Source of the DNA: Rhododendron vialii
Lineage: Eukaryota > Streptophyta > Magnoliopsida > Ericales > Ericaceae
Assembly: GCF_030253575.1 (NCBI RefSeq)
Contig: NC_080565.1
Location: forward strand, 13,294,501 to 13,358,500
Length of the DNA: 64,000 nucleotides
Direction: 5' to 3'
The position numbers and the translations under genes were made by a program. The notes beneath the pieces are model-generated. The model ran no database searches. It had not been told where the DNA came from and saw nothing but the letters and a program-made list of their open reading frames with translations. Positions within the stretch are counted from its first letter, which is position 1. Each line of letters begins with the position of its first letter. Positions 9,701 to 19,415 of this stretch are shown here, one piece after another.

Positions 9701-12700
9701 CAAAAAAGAGGACACCCAAAGCAATTTGAAAAACAAAAATAACACATAAGAGACTACAGGCAAGCACTTTGTATCTCAAGTCATCAACAAATATCCTATG
9801 TTTTATACTTACTCTTGTTGTAGCTTTTGAAGTTTGTCCTTCTCTTCTTCTTCAATTTTGGCCCGAATATTTTTCATCTACAACATACTTAAGCACAAAA
9901 CACTACCCTTAGTCAAGCACCATGCTTCAATTAGCAATGAAATAGTTAAAAGCTTACTCTCAAAAAATCGAAAGGCTACCTGCTCAACACATTCCTCCGT
10001 GGTAACCAGACCAACTGTTTCATTCTTGAACGTAGTCTCAAGAATTTGAAGAACAAATTCAGCAACCAAATAGAGATAAAAATTAGAACATAAAGCTACA
10101 ACCCAATTGAAGCTAGACCCAAACTGGCCAAAATTGGACTCCACTCACAAAACTCATCATAAGTCCAATATAAATCGCATCAAACTATGAAACAAAAAAA
10201 AGCCCAATCAAATCAAACCCATGTATCAGCTACAAAGCCCTCTTTTTAAATTAAATTAATCCTCCTAGCCATTTTGTCAAACACCCATTTCACAACTACA
10301 CACATACTTCTACATAGCCAATAATTACATTACCTTGGAATCCAAACCGATGTTCCCAAAGAATGGCTTCAAGAGCTCCTCAATCACAACAAACCCAATA
10401 CAATGTCGCAATTCGCAGTCCTTTTGGCATTCGGCCGCCATCGCAGCTCCTTGGCGTCTCCCATTTTCATCCACCTCTTTGAGTTTAACATTGGGGTTTT
10501 CTCGTCCTCCTTAGATCTTTGCAACCTCTCTCTGTCCCTCCATCGCCATCTCTGGCCACTGCTCACTGCGCTCTTTCTCTATCCGATCACCGATGTCCTC
10601 TGTGTCCTTTCTCTCTTGCCGATCGCCGATCATGAGATTAAACGCCTTCTATTTTGCGTGCTCCAAAATTGCTACAAAGGGAGGGAGATGGGAGTTTTTT
10701 TGTTGTTGTGTTGTTACATATGGGGAGATACGGGGAGAAATTTAGAGGGAAGCACTAGAGTCAAAGGGTTTTCGGATAGTAGGAGTAAAACTGAGTATAT
10801 GGTGTCTAAGTTTAGTGGTACCAGCAGTGCGCATGAAGAAAGAGTGATGATCCAAGACCAGGAGATACCAAATAATGATCATTTTAGGTATTTAGGCTCA
10901 ATTATTAGTAGAGATGGAGAGATTCCTGATGATGTGACCCATAAGATCCAAGTGGGGTGACTCAAGTGAAGGAGCACTACTGGTGTACTATGTGACAAGA
11001 GGGTGCCCACAAAATTGAAGGGAAAATTCTATGGAACTGCCATAAGACTATCGATGCTTTACGGGATTGAATGTTGGCTTATTAAGAAACAACATGTGAG
11101 CAAGATGAGTGTAGTGGAAATGAGAATGTTGAGGTGAATATATGGTAAGACTAGATGAGACAGGATTAGAAATGAAACGGTTTGTGAGATGCAGGTGTAG
11201 CACCTATAGAGGAGAAGTTGATGGAAAATAGGCTAAGGTGGTTTGGGCATGTCTACCGTAGACCAGAAAATGTAGTAGTTAAGAGAGCGGATAGAATAGA
11301 TTTGGGTAGCAATGCTACGGGGAGGGGTAGACCTAAATTGACATTAGATGCTGTTGTGCGCAAAGATATGAGTATAATGGGTTTATGTGAACAAGTGGCA
11401 CTTGGCAGAGCTCAAAGGAGAAAAATGATTCATGTAGCCGACTCTAAGTGATTGGGACATAAGGCTCGGTTTGGTTTGTTACATATGGAAAGAGAGAGAG
11501 TGTGTGTGTGTGTTCAAATGGCATTAAAAGTACACATTGTTGGTCTCGAGAAAGATGTGAACTGGATTTTTGGGAGATTTGAATAAAGACCAAAAAAAAG
11601 AGATCCAAATTGAAAACATCAAAAGTCTGGTACCTTAATCGTGCCCAACATGTTGAAATAATAGAAATGCCCACAAGAAGTCCAACACAACCACTTAAAT
11701 AACCGAGGGCATTCTTGTCCGATTTTGGCAAAATGTAAGCTATCTTTGGCTCAACTCTTTTGTAACGACCCGCCCCAACTGACCTGCTTAACTCGCCTAA
11801 TCACGTGGTTCAAAAGGTTAACCTCAAGTTATACAGTAGCTCGACGTGTCCCGTTATATACCATATCAACTCCCCACACTCCACTGATGTAGGACTTGGC
11901 TCCTTTGGTGGGTTCTCACAATCTCCCCACCTTGGCTGCAACGTCCTTGTTGCACCACATGGTCCATTTCTTCCACCCAACAAGCGATGTGTGACAAGTC
12001 CCGCCTAAGTACAACAAGCTCGTCTCATGTGGGACCCGCCCAAGCACGACAAGCACCTTAAGCTTCTCACTTGTTGGGCCCATCTAAGCACGACAAGCAC
12101 CTTAAGCTTCTCACTTGTTGGGCCCATCTAAGCACGACAAGCACCTCAAGCTCCTTACTTGGGGAGCCCGCCTCACACTTCTGGTTGGTGTCGGTTCTGA
12201 TAGCGCCTGAAACGACCAGGATCCTCAAGCACCACGATATAAAAAAACACAATTTGTCTTTTATTCCCTGAACTATATAATTTACAACTATCTCTAAAGT
12301 AAATTAACAACAACCCATCATCGCAGCAACTCAGACAAGCTCGCACCACCGACACCTGGCCCGCTAACCAACCTGTCCAAAGGACCCCAGGAGTATGTGA
12401 GACATAATAACATGTACAATATCAACACTAAATTAACTGCACAACATCAACCACCATGTATGAACACCAACCACGATTATAACATCTTCCACATAAAATG
12501 AACCACATATCCAGTCCTCCTCAGTATATGACGGGTGACGTACCACCTCACTAGCCTCACCACAGCCCATTGGCTAACTTGTCTTTTGGCATAGCTTATT
12601 AGCCTAGTCACCTCGTCACATACCAAACAGTTCCACGACATACAGTCACCGCACATAACACAACCATCAAGAACCCAACATTAATATTGTACAAGAAATA

Positions 12701-15700
12701 TGTATCTCACACTCACCCTCAAATCGCCTTGCCGTCAGATATAATCCCACCTTATTATACTCCTCTTCAAAGAACGTTGTACAAGATCTTATCAGAACAA
12801 GAACCCATAATTATGCTCCTCACGGCTCCTTCTCCCTAAAGGCCTTTGTATTATTTTTGTTTTGTTTCTCGTTTAAGCTTGGCTGATATATACAATCAGA
12901 AGACTAGTGTGTAAGCATATGACTACTCTTATTAGAACTTGACACATGCTCCATAAAGATGACTAATCAACACATGTCCACCTCCTATCATTTTTTCTTG
13001 TTATCAAGTTTATATTTACCTTAAGAATTCAAGGTATAAACTAACATTCCTCACATGCACACATGCACGTGTACCAGATCATCAAGAATAAAGTGTTTTG
13101 TCCATTTAGCAAGAATTTATATACTCCCTTCGTTTTTAATTGAGAGTCCCTTATTCCATTTTGGGATGTTCTAAAATGATTGTCCCTTTTCAAAAAAGAA
13201 GAAAATTTGATAAAATTCCAAAAGTGTCCCTCATATTTGAATACAAATGGTGCAAAATAGGTAGAATATAGCGGTAATGGTGGAAAATAGGTGTAATAAT
13301 TACATTCCCCTAAAAAAGTTGGAATTCCTAAGAGGGACTCTCATTTAGGAATGGAGGGAGTATCAAATGTGACATTTCTGAAAATATTGGAGAAATGTAT
13401 GGCAGGGTATTACAATATCCCCTCCTTTGGAAATTTCGTCTCTAAAATTTGTCTATTAAAAGTATGTAATTTAATTTCATGCTTCCGCTGCGCACTCTGA
13501 TCACCCACTCGATCCCATGTAAGACCTATTCCCTACGCTCTGATACCAATTGTAATGACCCGCCCCAACTGACCTGCTTAATTCTTAGCCTAACCACGTG
13601 GCTCAAAAGGTTAACCTCAAGTTATACAGTAGCTCGATGTGTCCCATTATATACCATATCAACTCCCCACAATCCACCGATTTGGGACTTGACTCCCGTG
13701 GTGGGTTCTCACATCTTTCTTTTAAAGGTTATAGATATAGATATGGTAAGCAGGGTGATCAGTCATATTACTAAGCCTGATTATTTTACTTTATTTAAGG
13801 CTTTTTCTTGTGCTAAACCTAGAATTTTTCTTGTGCTAAACCTAGAATAGAAATTAGAAACAAAAAGAAGAGATGATAGGTATTTTTGGAGTTAAGAGTG
13901 GAGTATAGTGGAGTACATGAGTTTTTTGTTTGATTTGTTTTAGGCTTATCCATATATTGGGCCTCTTTGTCCTTGACCTTATTTTGTACATGGGTGGCAT
14001 CCCCTAATGCCTTTCCCATAAATTTATTGGTTATAAGAAAAGATTAAATAAAACTAGAAGCGAACCCAGAAAACATACTAGATTGAAAAAAATAGAAAAC
14101 AAAGCCGCAGCTTGATTGTGCACTCAGATAGAGATATGCTGTAGAATTGCACTATTGGAAGAGAACCTGCAGTCTCTATGGGTGGGAGTGGGAAGTTAGG
14201 GAAGAGATCTGTGAGATGACCACTTTGGGAACCTTGGAAAATTATTCTTGGTCAGTTGTTAGAATAGTCATGGAACCAAGTTGATAAGGGCCTCTAGTAT
14301 GATGTACTTTGGGTTTGTAGATGTGGTTTGTGCTTCCAATTTTTCCTACATAAATCTAATGTGATGGCAAATGTGGATGATAATCAAGAGAAGCTCCAGA
14401 AAAGTTCCATGAGCAAGTAATTTTCTAATTGGGGAGGAATTTTTGAAATGAAGGATTGAGTATTATTCTCTTGGAATTATATCCCTTGTGGCAACAAAAT
14501 GGAGTTAAGTTATAGAGGTATATATCCTTGCTTTATTATTTTCATCAGGATTTATGCAATTTATCTAGGCCGTATGGATGATTTGATGACCATTCTTGGC
14601 ATTATTCAGTTCTTACATTGGTTACCAAGTGATTCTGTGCGGATTCTGTGGTTTCCATTTTACTTGGAAAGATGGACTCTTCATGGTATAGTTAAAGCAT
14701 GGAATGTGGGAGGTGTTGCACTTATATCCTGACCATGGTCGATTACCACTCTATGAGTTTCAAAGTTTGTGTTTGCTCTTTCAAGTGCAACCCCACACCC
14801 ACTCTCTTGCTCTGACCTTGAAAATAGCAATGCGACTCCATGATTATTACAGGATAGAATTTAACCCACGGGCTCCAAATTTTTTGTTTTGATCATCCCC
14901 ATGGGCTCCAAAATGAAAGGTAGCCCACTAACGCTGGGGCAAAATTAATGATTGATTAGATTAATGACTTTTTTGGTCTGTTTTTGGAATTATAGATTGG
15001 GGAACTTGATTGGTTTGTGTCTTAACAAGTCAAAGCAAACTGCATTACGGGTTGTTAAGTTTTTCTCCAAGTTTTATGAGAATTAAAAAAGTTGTTGAGC
15101 TGTGTTCTTTGTATTGTTAACTATATGCATTATTTACTTATAATTTAAGACTTGACCCCAGTGCCTTAAAAACCTAGATTTGCCAGTGTCTTGCAATGCG
15201 TGCAGATACCATGGTCTACAAAATGAAGGCTGTAGTTCTCTTAGATTGGAGACAACAAATGATTTCTACATTCATAATGACATACTGATACTATTGTTTT
15301 AATTTTAAGTTCTTGAGCTTTGATTTTATGTTTTTGTGGTTTGGCTTTGCTTTTCTCAGTCTTACATAAGGAGACTAACGAAGAGAATGATATAGACCTA
15401 TTGAAAATGGTTTGACAGTTAATGACACATCTTTGATTGGTTATTGCATTTTTAAGAGTTCTATTAGTATCTTGTTAATTCAATCTGATTTGTGGTATAA
15501 CATGTCTTGTATTTATAACAAGTATACTCATATTAAAACGACAATATTGTTGTAAACAAAAGTTGTAAATGGAAAGTAGAATCTTCTTGAGAAAAGTTGA
15601 AGTTCCGATAGCTATTACTGCCGGAGTGATATGCTAGTAAGCATTGTTGACAGAAATCAATGATTTCTAAGAATAGAGGCATAAACATAAAACAAAGAAT

Positions 15701-16029
15701 AGAGGCTTAATAAGTTTTATTTACAGGTTTACGGCAAACTCATATTCTTCTTTGTGTGAATGTCCGAGTCAAAATCATTTACGTATGTTTTCCCATGTTG
15801 ATGTTTCTTTGTGCATAATCAGGAATACAAAGACAAGTTAACAGTTGTAAAGATTGACCATGATGCGAATCCTCGACTCATTGATAAATACAAGGTTTAT
15901 GGCTTGCCGACTTTGATTCTCTTCAAAAATGGTGAGGAGGTTGCGGAAAGCAGGAGGGAAGGTGCTATTACGAAGGTAAAGCTTAAAGACTACGTTGATG
16001 CTCTGTTGGAGTCAATATCTGTCACTTAA
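6713..16029 (+). CDS. TRX-X: Thioredoxin x, chloroplastic (2 exons)
   Basis: This encodes a plastid thioredoxin, a disulfide reductant whose x-type members serve mainly as electron donors to 2-Cys peroxiredoxin. Exon 1 is 6713-7048 and exon 2 is 15823-16029, joined in phase 0 (CAA|GTACGA donor, AATCAG|GAA acceptor). The product is 180 residues, close to the usual size of about 182 for the family. Residues 1 to about 65 form a Ser/Arg-rich transit peptide. The active site WCGPC is at 96-100, and the cis-proline motif (GLPT, Pro141) is in exon 2. [10 protein letters not shown] and SRREGAITK are typical of x-type thioredoxins. I chose the start at 6713 because it gives a normal transit peptide and follows the CT-rich leader; the frame is open further upstream, but that part translates the microsatellite. 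The 8774-bp intron is unusually long and packed with transposons. Confidence 0.92.
7142..7276 (+). mobile_element. tRNA-derived SINE in the thioredoxin x intron
   Basis: An internal pol III-like promoter is visible: an A-box-like GGCCTGGTGGTCAA near 7158 and a B-box-like GGTTCAAGTGG at 7201-7211. The unit ends in a short A-run and is flanked by imperfect direct repeats (atatatttaagcac at about 7128, atatatttttgagcac at about 7278). Size and layout fit a plant SINE. It is not a tRNA gene, as no cloverleaf is evident. Confidence 0.6.
7277..8697. other. Intron sequence with little recognisable content
   Basis: AT-rich intronic DNA. The only hint of an element is 7370-7445, where 'gcggaatggtgaaacagg' followed by 'atccatgtagcc' resembles the 3' end of plant RTE LINEs; compare the better copy ending near 11455. 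The short open frames here have no recognisable domains. Confidence 0.5.
8698..8911 (-). pseudogene. L1-type RNase H fragment in the intron
   Basis: Minus-strand translation reads [17 protein letters not shown] and then [15 protein letters not shown], the start of the RNase H domain common at the end of plant L1 ORF2 proteins (usual form DGAPKGNPGKAGFGG). The catalytic-type Glu in LEAELWG is kept. The domain breaks off after about 70 codons, with no tail or poly(A) visible, so it is a short decayed fragment. Confidence 0.65.
8912..9571. other. Intron stretch without recognised features
   Basis: AT-rich sequence with no open frame worth calling and no clear terminal repeats. It lies between the L1 fragment and the antisense XCT fragment, and may contain the left boundary of whatever element carried that fragment in. 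I could not find such a boundary. Confidence 0.4.
9572..10441 (-). pseudogene. Captured fragment of an XCT (XAP5 family) gene, antisense in the thioredoxin x intron
   Basis: Three exon-like blocks on the minus strand match consecutive parts of XAP5 CIRCADIAN TIMEKEEPER, a conserved nuclear protein. Block a (about 10045 to 9980) reads [18 protein letters not shown]. Block b (9877-9813) reads [20 protein letters not shown]. Block c (9691-9572) reads GELQAQKR, a stop, [12 protein letters not shown], and then after a frameshift ENGSEEED. The blocks are separated by introns with GT/AG ends, so the copy came from genomic DNA, not mRNA. Upstream, a 36-codon exon-like piece (10441-10334, [14 protein letters not shown]..., donor AAG|GTAATG) is not part of XCT as I know it, so the whole may be a chimera. 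The stop and frameshift make block c non-coding. Confidence 0.75.
10770..11460 (+). pseudogene. RTE-clade LINE 3' fragment (reverse transcriptase tail)
   Basis: Plus-strand translation gives the C-terminal region of plant RTE LINE proteins in several frames: [25 protein letters not shown], then [65 protein letters not shown], and the end IHVADSK. Several stops (near 10958, 11134 and 11197) and frame changes break it. The upstream polymerase and endonuclease domains are absent, as is usual for 5'-truncated LINE copies. It lies inside the thioredoxin x intron in the sense orientation. Confidence 0.8.
11761..11920 (-). repeat. 3' LTR of the TRIM-like element
   Basis: 160 bp, TG...CA ends, the partner of 13551-13713. 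The polypurine tract lies just inside it on the minus strand. Confidence 0.88.
12042..12172. repeat. 44-bp tandem repeat, three units
   Basis: Units begin AAGCACGACAAGCACCT at 12042, 12086 and 12130, an exact 44-bp period. The first two units are nearly identical and the third is diverged. A further degenerate copy may precede them at about 12005. Confidence 0.85.
13124..13360. mobile_element. Stowaway-like MITE nested in the TRIM-like element
   Basis: The ends are inverted (CTCCCTTCGTTTTTAATTGA at the left, TCATTTAGGAATGGAGGGAG at the right) and flanked by TA dinucleotides at 13122-13123 and 13361-13362. This is the signature of Stowaway (Tc1/mariner-derived) MITEs. It is 237 bp long and has no coding capacity. 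Confidence 0.8.
13551..13713 (-). repeat. 5' LTR of the TRIM-like element
   Basis: 163 bp, TG...CA ends, adjacent to the tRNA-iMet primer site and followed by the second copy of the TCTTT target duplication. Confidence 0.88.
13714..15822. other. 3' part of the thioredoxin x intron
   Basis: AT-rich sequence without recognised genes or elements. There is a small direct repeat of about 23 bp (ttcttgtgctaaacctagaa, twice, about 13804-13848). The short open frames here show no domain. The intron ends at the pyrimidine-poor acceptor AATCAG|GAA. Confidence 0.5.
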
Positions 16030-16569
16030 AAATTCTTCCATTTCCTGTCAACGGTGGCCTCTTTGATGCTTAACAGATAAACATATCGAATGGGCAGAAT
16101 CCTTCAATCACTTTATTTTATTCTTGTGCAATATTTTGCATTATTCTGTAATTCCATTCGGTTTCTATGTTTGAGCTATTCCATATGTTATGGGTACTTG
16201 GACAATTACCAGTATGAATGAAAATTAGACTTCCAAAGTTCGCTTGTCCTTCTGATTCATTCAGATAGTGTGGTGTTCTGTTAGTCACTACAAGGGATTT
16301 GTCAAGTCATGTGGATTGCTCTGTATATGGCTATCTTCTAGCTCTATTTCTGTCTCTGTGTATCTTGCTTTGGTTGGAGTTATTGAAATTTCAAGCAAAA
16401 ACCGATCCAATCAGAGTGGTTGGAGTTTAGACCGCCAATTGGGTATTATCATTGGCCGGATACCGAGTTATCTAAAAATTTGCGATGAACATTGTCTGAA
16501 AGTTTCCCTTTACATCTCTATATTCCATTAATTTGATGATTCTATTTATTCTATCTCTATACTCGAAAA

Positions 16570-17109
16570 CTAGTATATGAGTCTGGGCGGTCTCTCTTTT
16601 CATTGCAATTGGTTTTGAGTTGGATGTTTTAATATGGTATCAGAGCTAGGTTTTCGGAGGTTTTTCCCCTTTGTGTCATAATTGCACTTTGTTACATTGT
16701 GATCCATGTGTTCCGTATCCTTTGTGCAAGTCGAAGGTCGCATGTGAGGAGGAGTGTTGGAGATTGTCCCTTATCGGTTAATTATTTCCACCAAAGCTAG
16801 TATATAAGCTTGAGCGGCCTCTCCACTCATTGGTAATTGGTATTGAGTTGGATGTTTTAACATGATATTAGGACTAGGGTTTCAAATAATTTGTTCCCCT
16901 TTGTTTATGCCATAATGCACCGTTATTTATTGTGATCCACGTGTTATGGATCCTTTATTGACCACTCTACGTGCGAGTCGGAGGTTGCATGTGTGGGGGA
17001 GTGTTTGAAATTGTCATACATCGGTTAATTATCACCTCAAAAATTAGTATATGAGCTTGGGGGGCCTCTCCTCTTATTGACAATTGATTTTGAGATGAAT
17101 GGTTTAACA
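16570..17109 (+). mobile_element. Tandem TRIM element: three LTRs and two internal domains
   Basis: LTR copies lie at about 16570-16634 (5'-truncated), 16755-16862 and 17002-17109. The two full copies are 108 bp long, start TGTTKGARATTGTC and end TTTAACA. The first is followed by an exact tRNA-iMet primer site (TGGTATCAGAGCTAGG at 16635-16650). The second is followed by a decayed one (ATGATATTAGGACTAGG). Purine tracts (GAGGAGGAG and GGGGGAG) precede LTRs 2 and 3. This LTR-internal-LTR-internal-LTR order is known for TRIMs and is usually explained by recombination between copies. Confidence 0.82.
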
Positions 17110-17773
17110 ATCTTCAACCAGTTACTACAGACATCTTTGAATATCTGGTGCTCCTTTGTATGCAATTGGCTGATTGACTTGTTAAATGGCTAAATTGGTG
17201 ATTGGTCTGATCTGAAACATGGCTAACACACAAAAAATGAATATGGATGGTAAACAATCTTTCGTCTTCCTTTCAAATAGGAATTTCTCTTTCCCTTGAA
17301 AAATGTAACCCAAACCTAGTATCACTCAATTTGTCTTTTGATAATGAGAAGTTTGGGCTGACCTACACGCATCTCGACTAATACCTATCTAGTTGATGAA
17401 TTAAGGGAAAAAGGATAAGAAATGTTAGTGTTTGAAGGGAGCAAGTGGAAGGGGATGCATGTCATGCTTCATGATTCCATTTTAGGTGATCATGTATGTT
17501 TGGTTTGACATCAGTCGAACTACTATAGTCTACATGGAATTTGCTGTTTGGCAGACCAGAGGAAGAGGGTTTGTAAATTACTTTTTAAAATAGGAGAAAG
17601 TTGTCAAAAAGAATAATGAGAGAGTGAAGAATAGCAAGTAAAAAGGTGGAGACAAATATACCACCAGATGTCAAAGAAATTGCTTAGGATATCAATATAT
17701 CATGATGTATCTTATTTTCTATTGAATTCATTGATAGCACGGATTTGCACATAAACTATAGACAACAAGGAAC
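17110..17773. other. Intergenic stretch
   Basis: AT-rich, with no gene or clear element seen. It lies between the TRIM array and a SINE. Confidence 0.4.
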
Positions 17774-17782
17774 GGGATGTTA

Positions 17783-17979
17783 TTTATTTATTTTTTTGGG
17801 TAATGAAGAATGGTCCCCGGGTTAGCTTGCGCGCACCATAGGACTAATCTCTCCAGCCTCCCACCAGACTTTGCTAAACCAAAAGGTTTTTACGCAATGG
17901 GTGGCCCCAAGTACTTTTCGTAGTGCAGGGGAGTCGAACCTGGGACCTTGGGATGGTAAACCCCTCCGGGTTAGCTTTT
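17783..17979 (-). mobile_element. tRNA-derived SINE with target-site duplication
   Basis: Minus-strand retroposon of about 197 bp. Its 5' end (right side) has a B-box-like GGTTCGACTCC about 50 bp in. The 3' end (left side) is an A-rich tail, seen as TTTATTTATTTTTTTGGG on the plus strand. Perfect 9-bp direct repeats GGGATGTTA flank it at 17774-17782 and 17980-17988. Confidence 0.75.
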
Positions 17980-18049
17980 GGGATGTTACAAGGCTATTGG
18001 ATGTTTTTCTTCTGAGAATAACTTATTCACGAAGCTAAGTTATTACAGA

Positions 18050-18170
18050 GCTCAATTTTGGCCGTCTAAAAGTGTTTTGTACGATCCAAATTAAAAATAA
18101 TCTATTAGCGGTAATAGATTATTTTTCATCTCGATCGTCCAAAACACTTTTGAACAACCAAAATTGAGCG
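18050..18170. repeat. Small fold-back element
   Basis: Inverted arms begin GCTCAATTTTGGCCGTCTAA and end in the matching ...AACCAAAATTGAGC, with a second palindrome (AATCTATTAGCGGTAATAGATT) in the centre. No target duplication was identified. Confidence 0.65.
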
Positions 18171-18490
18171 TTTCTAAAAATAAATAATTCACAACTCTCC
18201 TTGTATAAGTTATTCTCTTTTCTTCTAGTTTAGAAGTCTTTTAGGTAATCATAACAGTGATAAGTGCCTCCCTGGCGGTGCCACAATTGCCTCAGTGAAT
18301 AGAATGGCAGACTTGAGCATCTGCATCAAACTCTTTAGATTTTGGATCAAATTACATATCAAAAATTTACTTTATTATTTAAGCTACTAACTTTTAAAAT
18401 GTCTACTACATTAGACTTTCTATATTAAAGCTATCCCATTTTAAAAATGTTGTTTACTCTCACTCTCTTCTCAATTAAATATTTCTTGCT

Positions 18491-18868
18491 AAGGGCCTTG
18501 TTTGGGGCACAGTAAATGGGCAATAAATTGATTATTTTTATGGAGCCCATTATGAGTCCTACAAAGATGATTCAAACCGTAAGTCATTCTTAAAATATTT
18601 TTCATAGGTTCTTGAAAAAAATTAGTTCAATCCGATACCGGTAAGGGTTGTTTCAAAATTCGTAAGGCGTTTCAAAATTTGTAGGACGCCCTATGAATTC
18701 TGAAACAACCCTTACAGCTAATTTTTTTCAAGAACTCATAAAAAAATATTTTAAGATTGACTTGCAGTTTGAATCATCTTTATAAGACTTGTAATAGACC
18801 TTGCAAAAAACAAAAAAAAAAAAAATCAAGCTTTTCTTGCTCGTACCAAACATGCCCTATCTTTGAAA
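18491..18868. mobile_element. hAT-like non-autonomous element with long inverted arms
   Basis: The ends read AGGGCCTTGTTTGG and CCAAACATGCCCT. Inside, about 100-bp inverted arms (from AAGATGATTCAAACCG to GTTTGAATCATCTT) meet near 18660. The ends resemble hAT MITEs. I could not find an 8-bp target duplication, so the exact borders are uncertain. Confidence 0.5.
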
Positions 18869-19415
18869 GTGTGGCACCTCAAGATTGAACAAAGTTTGAG
18901 ATGACAACATTAAAATTAATGTTTAATGGATGAACAATTCCTCGTTTTCTTCCGCGTGCAACTGTAGCAATGCTAGTTTGAAGCCAAGCAGAGGCGAGGC
19001 TGATGCTTCCACCAAGGCTGATGCTTCCACCATTTTCCTCTTTGGCTGGTTACAATTAATGGTGCCAGATCGATGGGAAGTAACGACTGTGATGCAGATG
19101 CAGATGCTCAGCTCAATAGTATTGGGGATTTTAATAATTTATGGAGACCACTATAGCTGCCTACCACTACCACACATCACAGAATATGGATTCTTGACAA
19201 TCACTCGGTATTTATTTATTTAGCAAAACAAAAACAAACTTTTACAAAACGTTGATGTCCGTCCATGAACTAGTATTGTTGGATTATATTATCCCCGTAT
19301 ATATTGACGTACAATATCTTGGAATTCACACCCTTCTCTTTCTCACTTTCTTCTTCTTTAAACTGTTTTTGATGAACAGAAAAATTCAAGGTTTTTGTTC
19401 ATCACAAATGGTTCT
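18869..19415. other. Intergenic stretch 3' of the sugar transporter
   Basis: No gene is recognised. A short direct repeat (GGCTGATGCTTCCACCA, twice, about 18996-19032) is present. The part nearest the transporter is its likely 3' UTR. Confidence 0.4.

Larger units (their letters stand above)
11761..13713 (-). mobile_element. TRIM-like non-autonomous LTR retrotransposon with target-site duplication
   Basis: Two direct repeats starting TGTAA and ending TCTCACA (11761-11920 and 13551-13713) enclose 1.63 kb without coding capacity. The orientation is minus. Next to the right-hand LTR, the minus strand reads TTGGTATCAGAGCG, a tRNA-iMet primer site (plus-strand 13537-13550). Next to the left-hand LTR is a purine tract (AAGGTGGGGAGAT). 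The 5-bp target duplication TCTTT is perfect (11756-11760 and 13714-13718). By eye the LTRs differ at roughly one base in ten, so the insertion is not recent. A tandem repeat and a Stowaway MITE lie inside. Confidence 0.88.

Noticed and set aside
17926-17937. tRNA-gene-like B box
   Set aside because: No cloverleaf can be formed around it; the A tail and 9-bp flanking repeats show a SINE instead.
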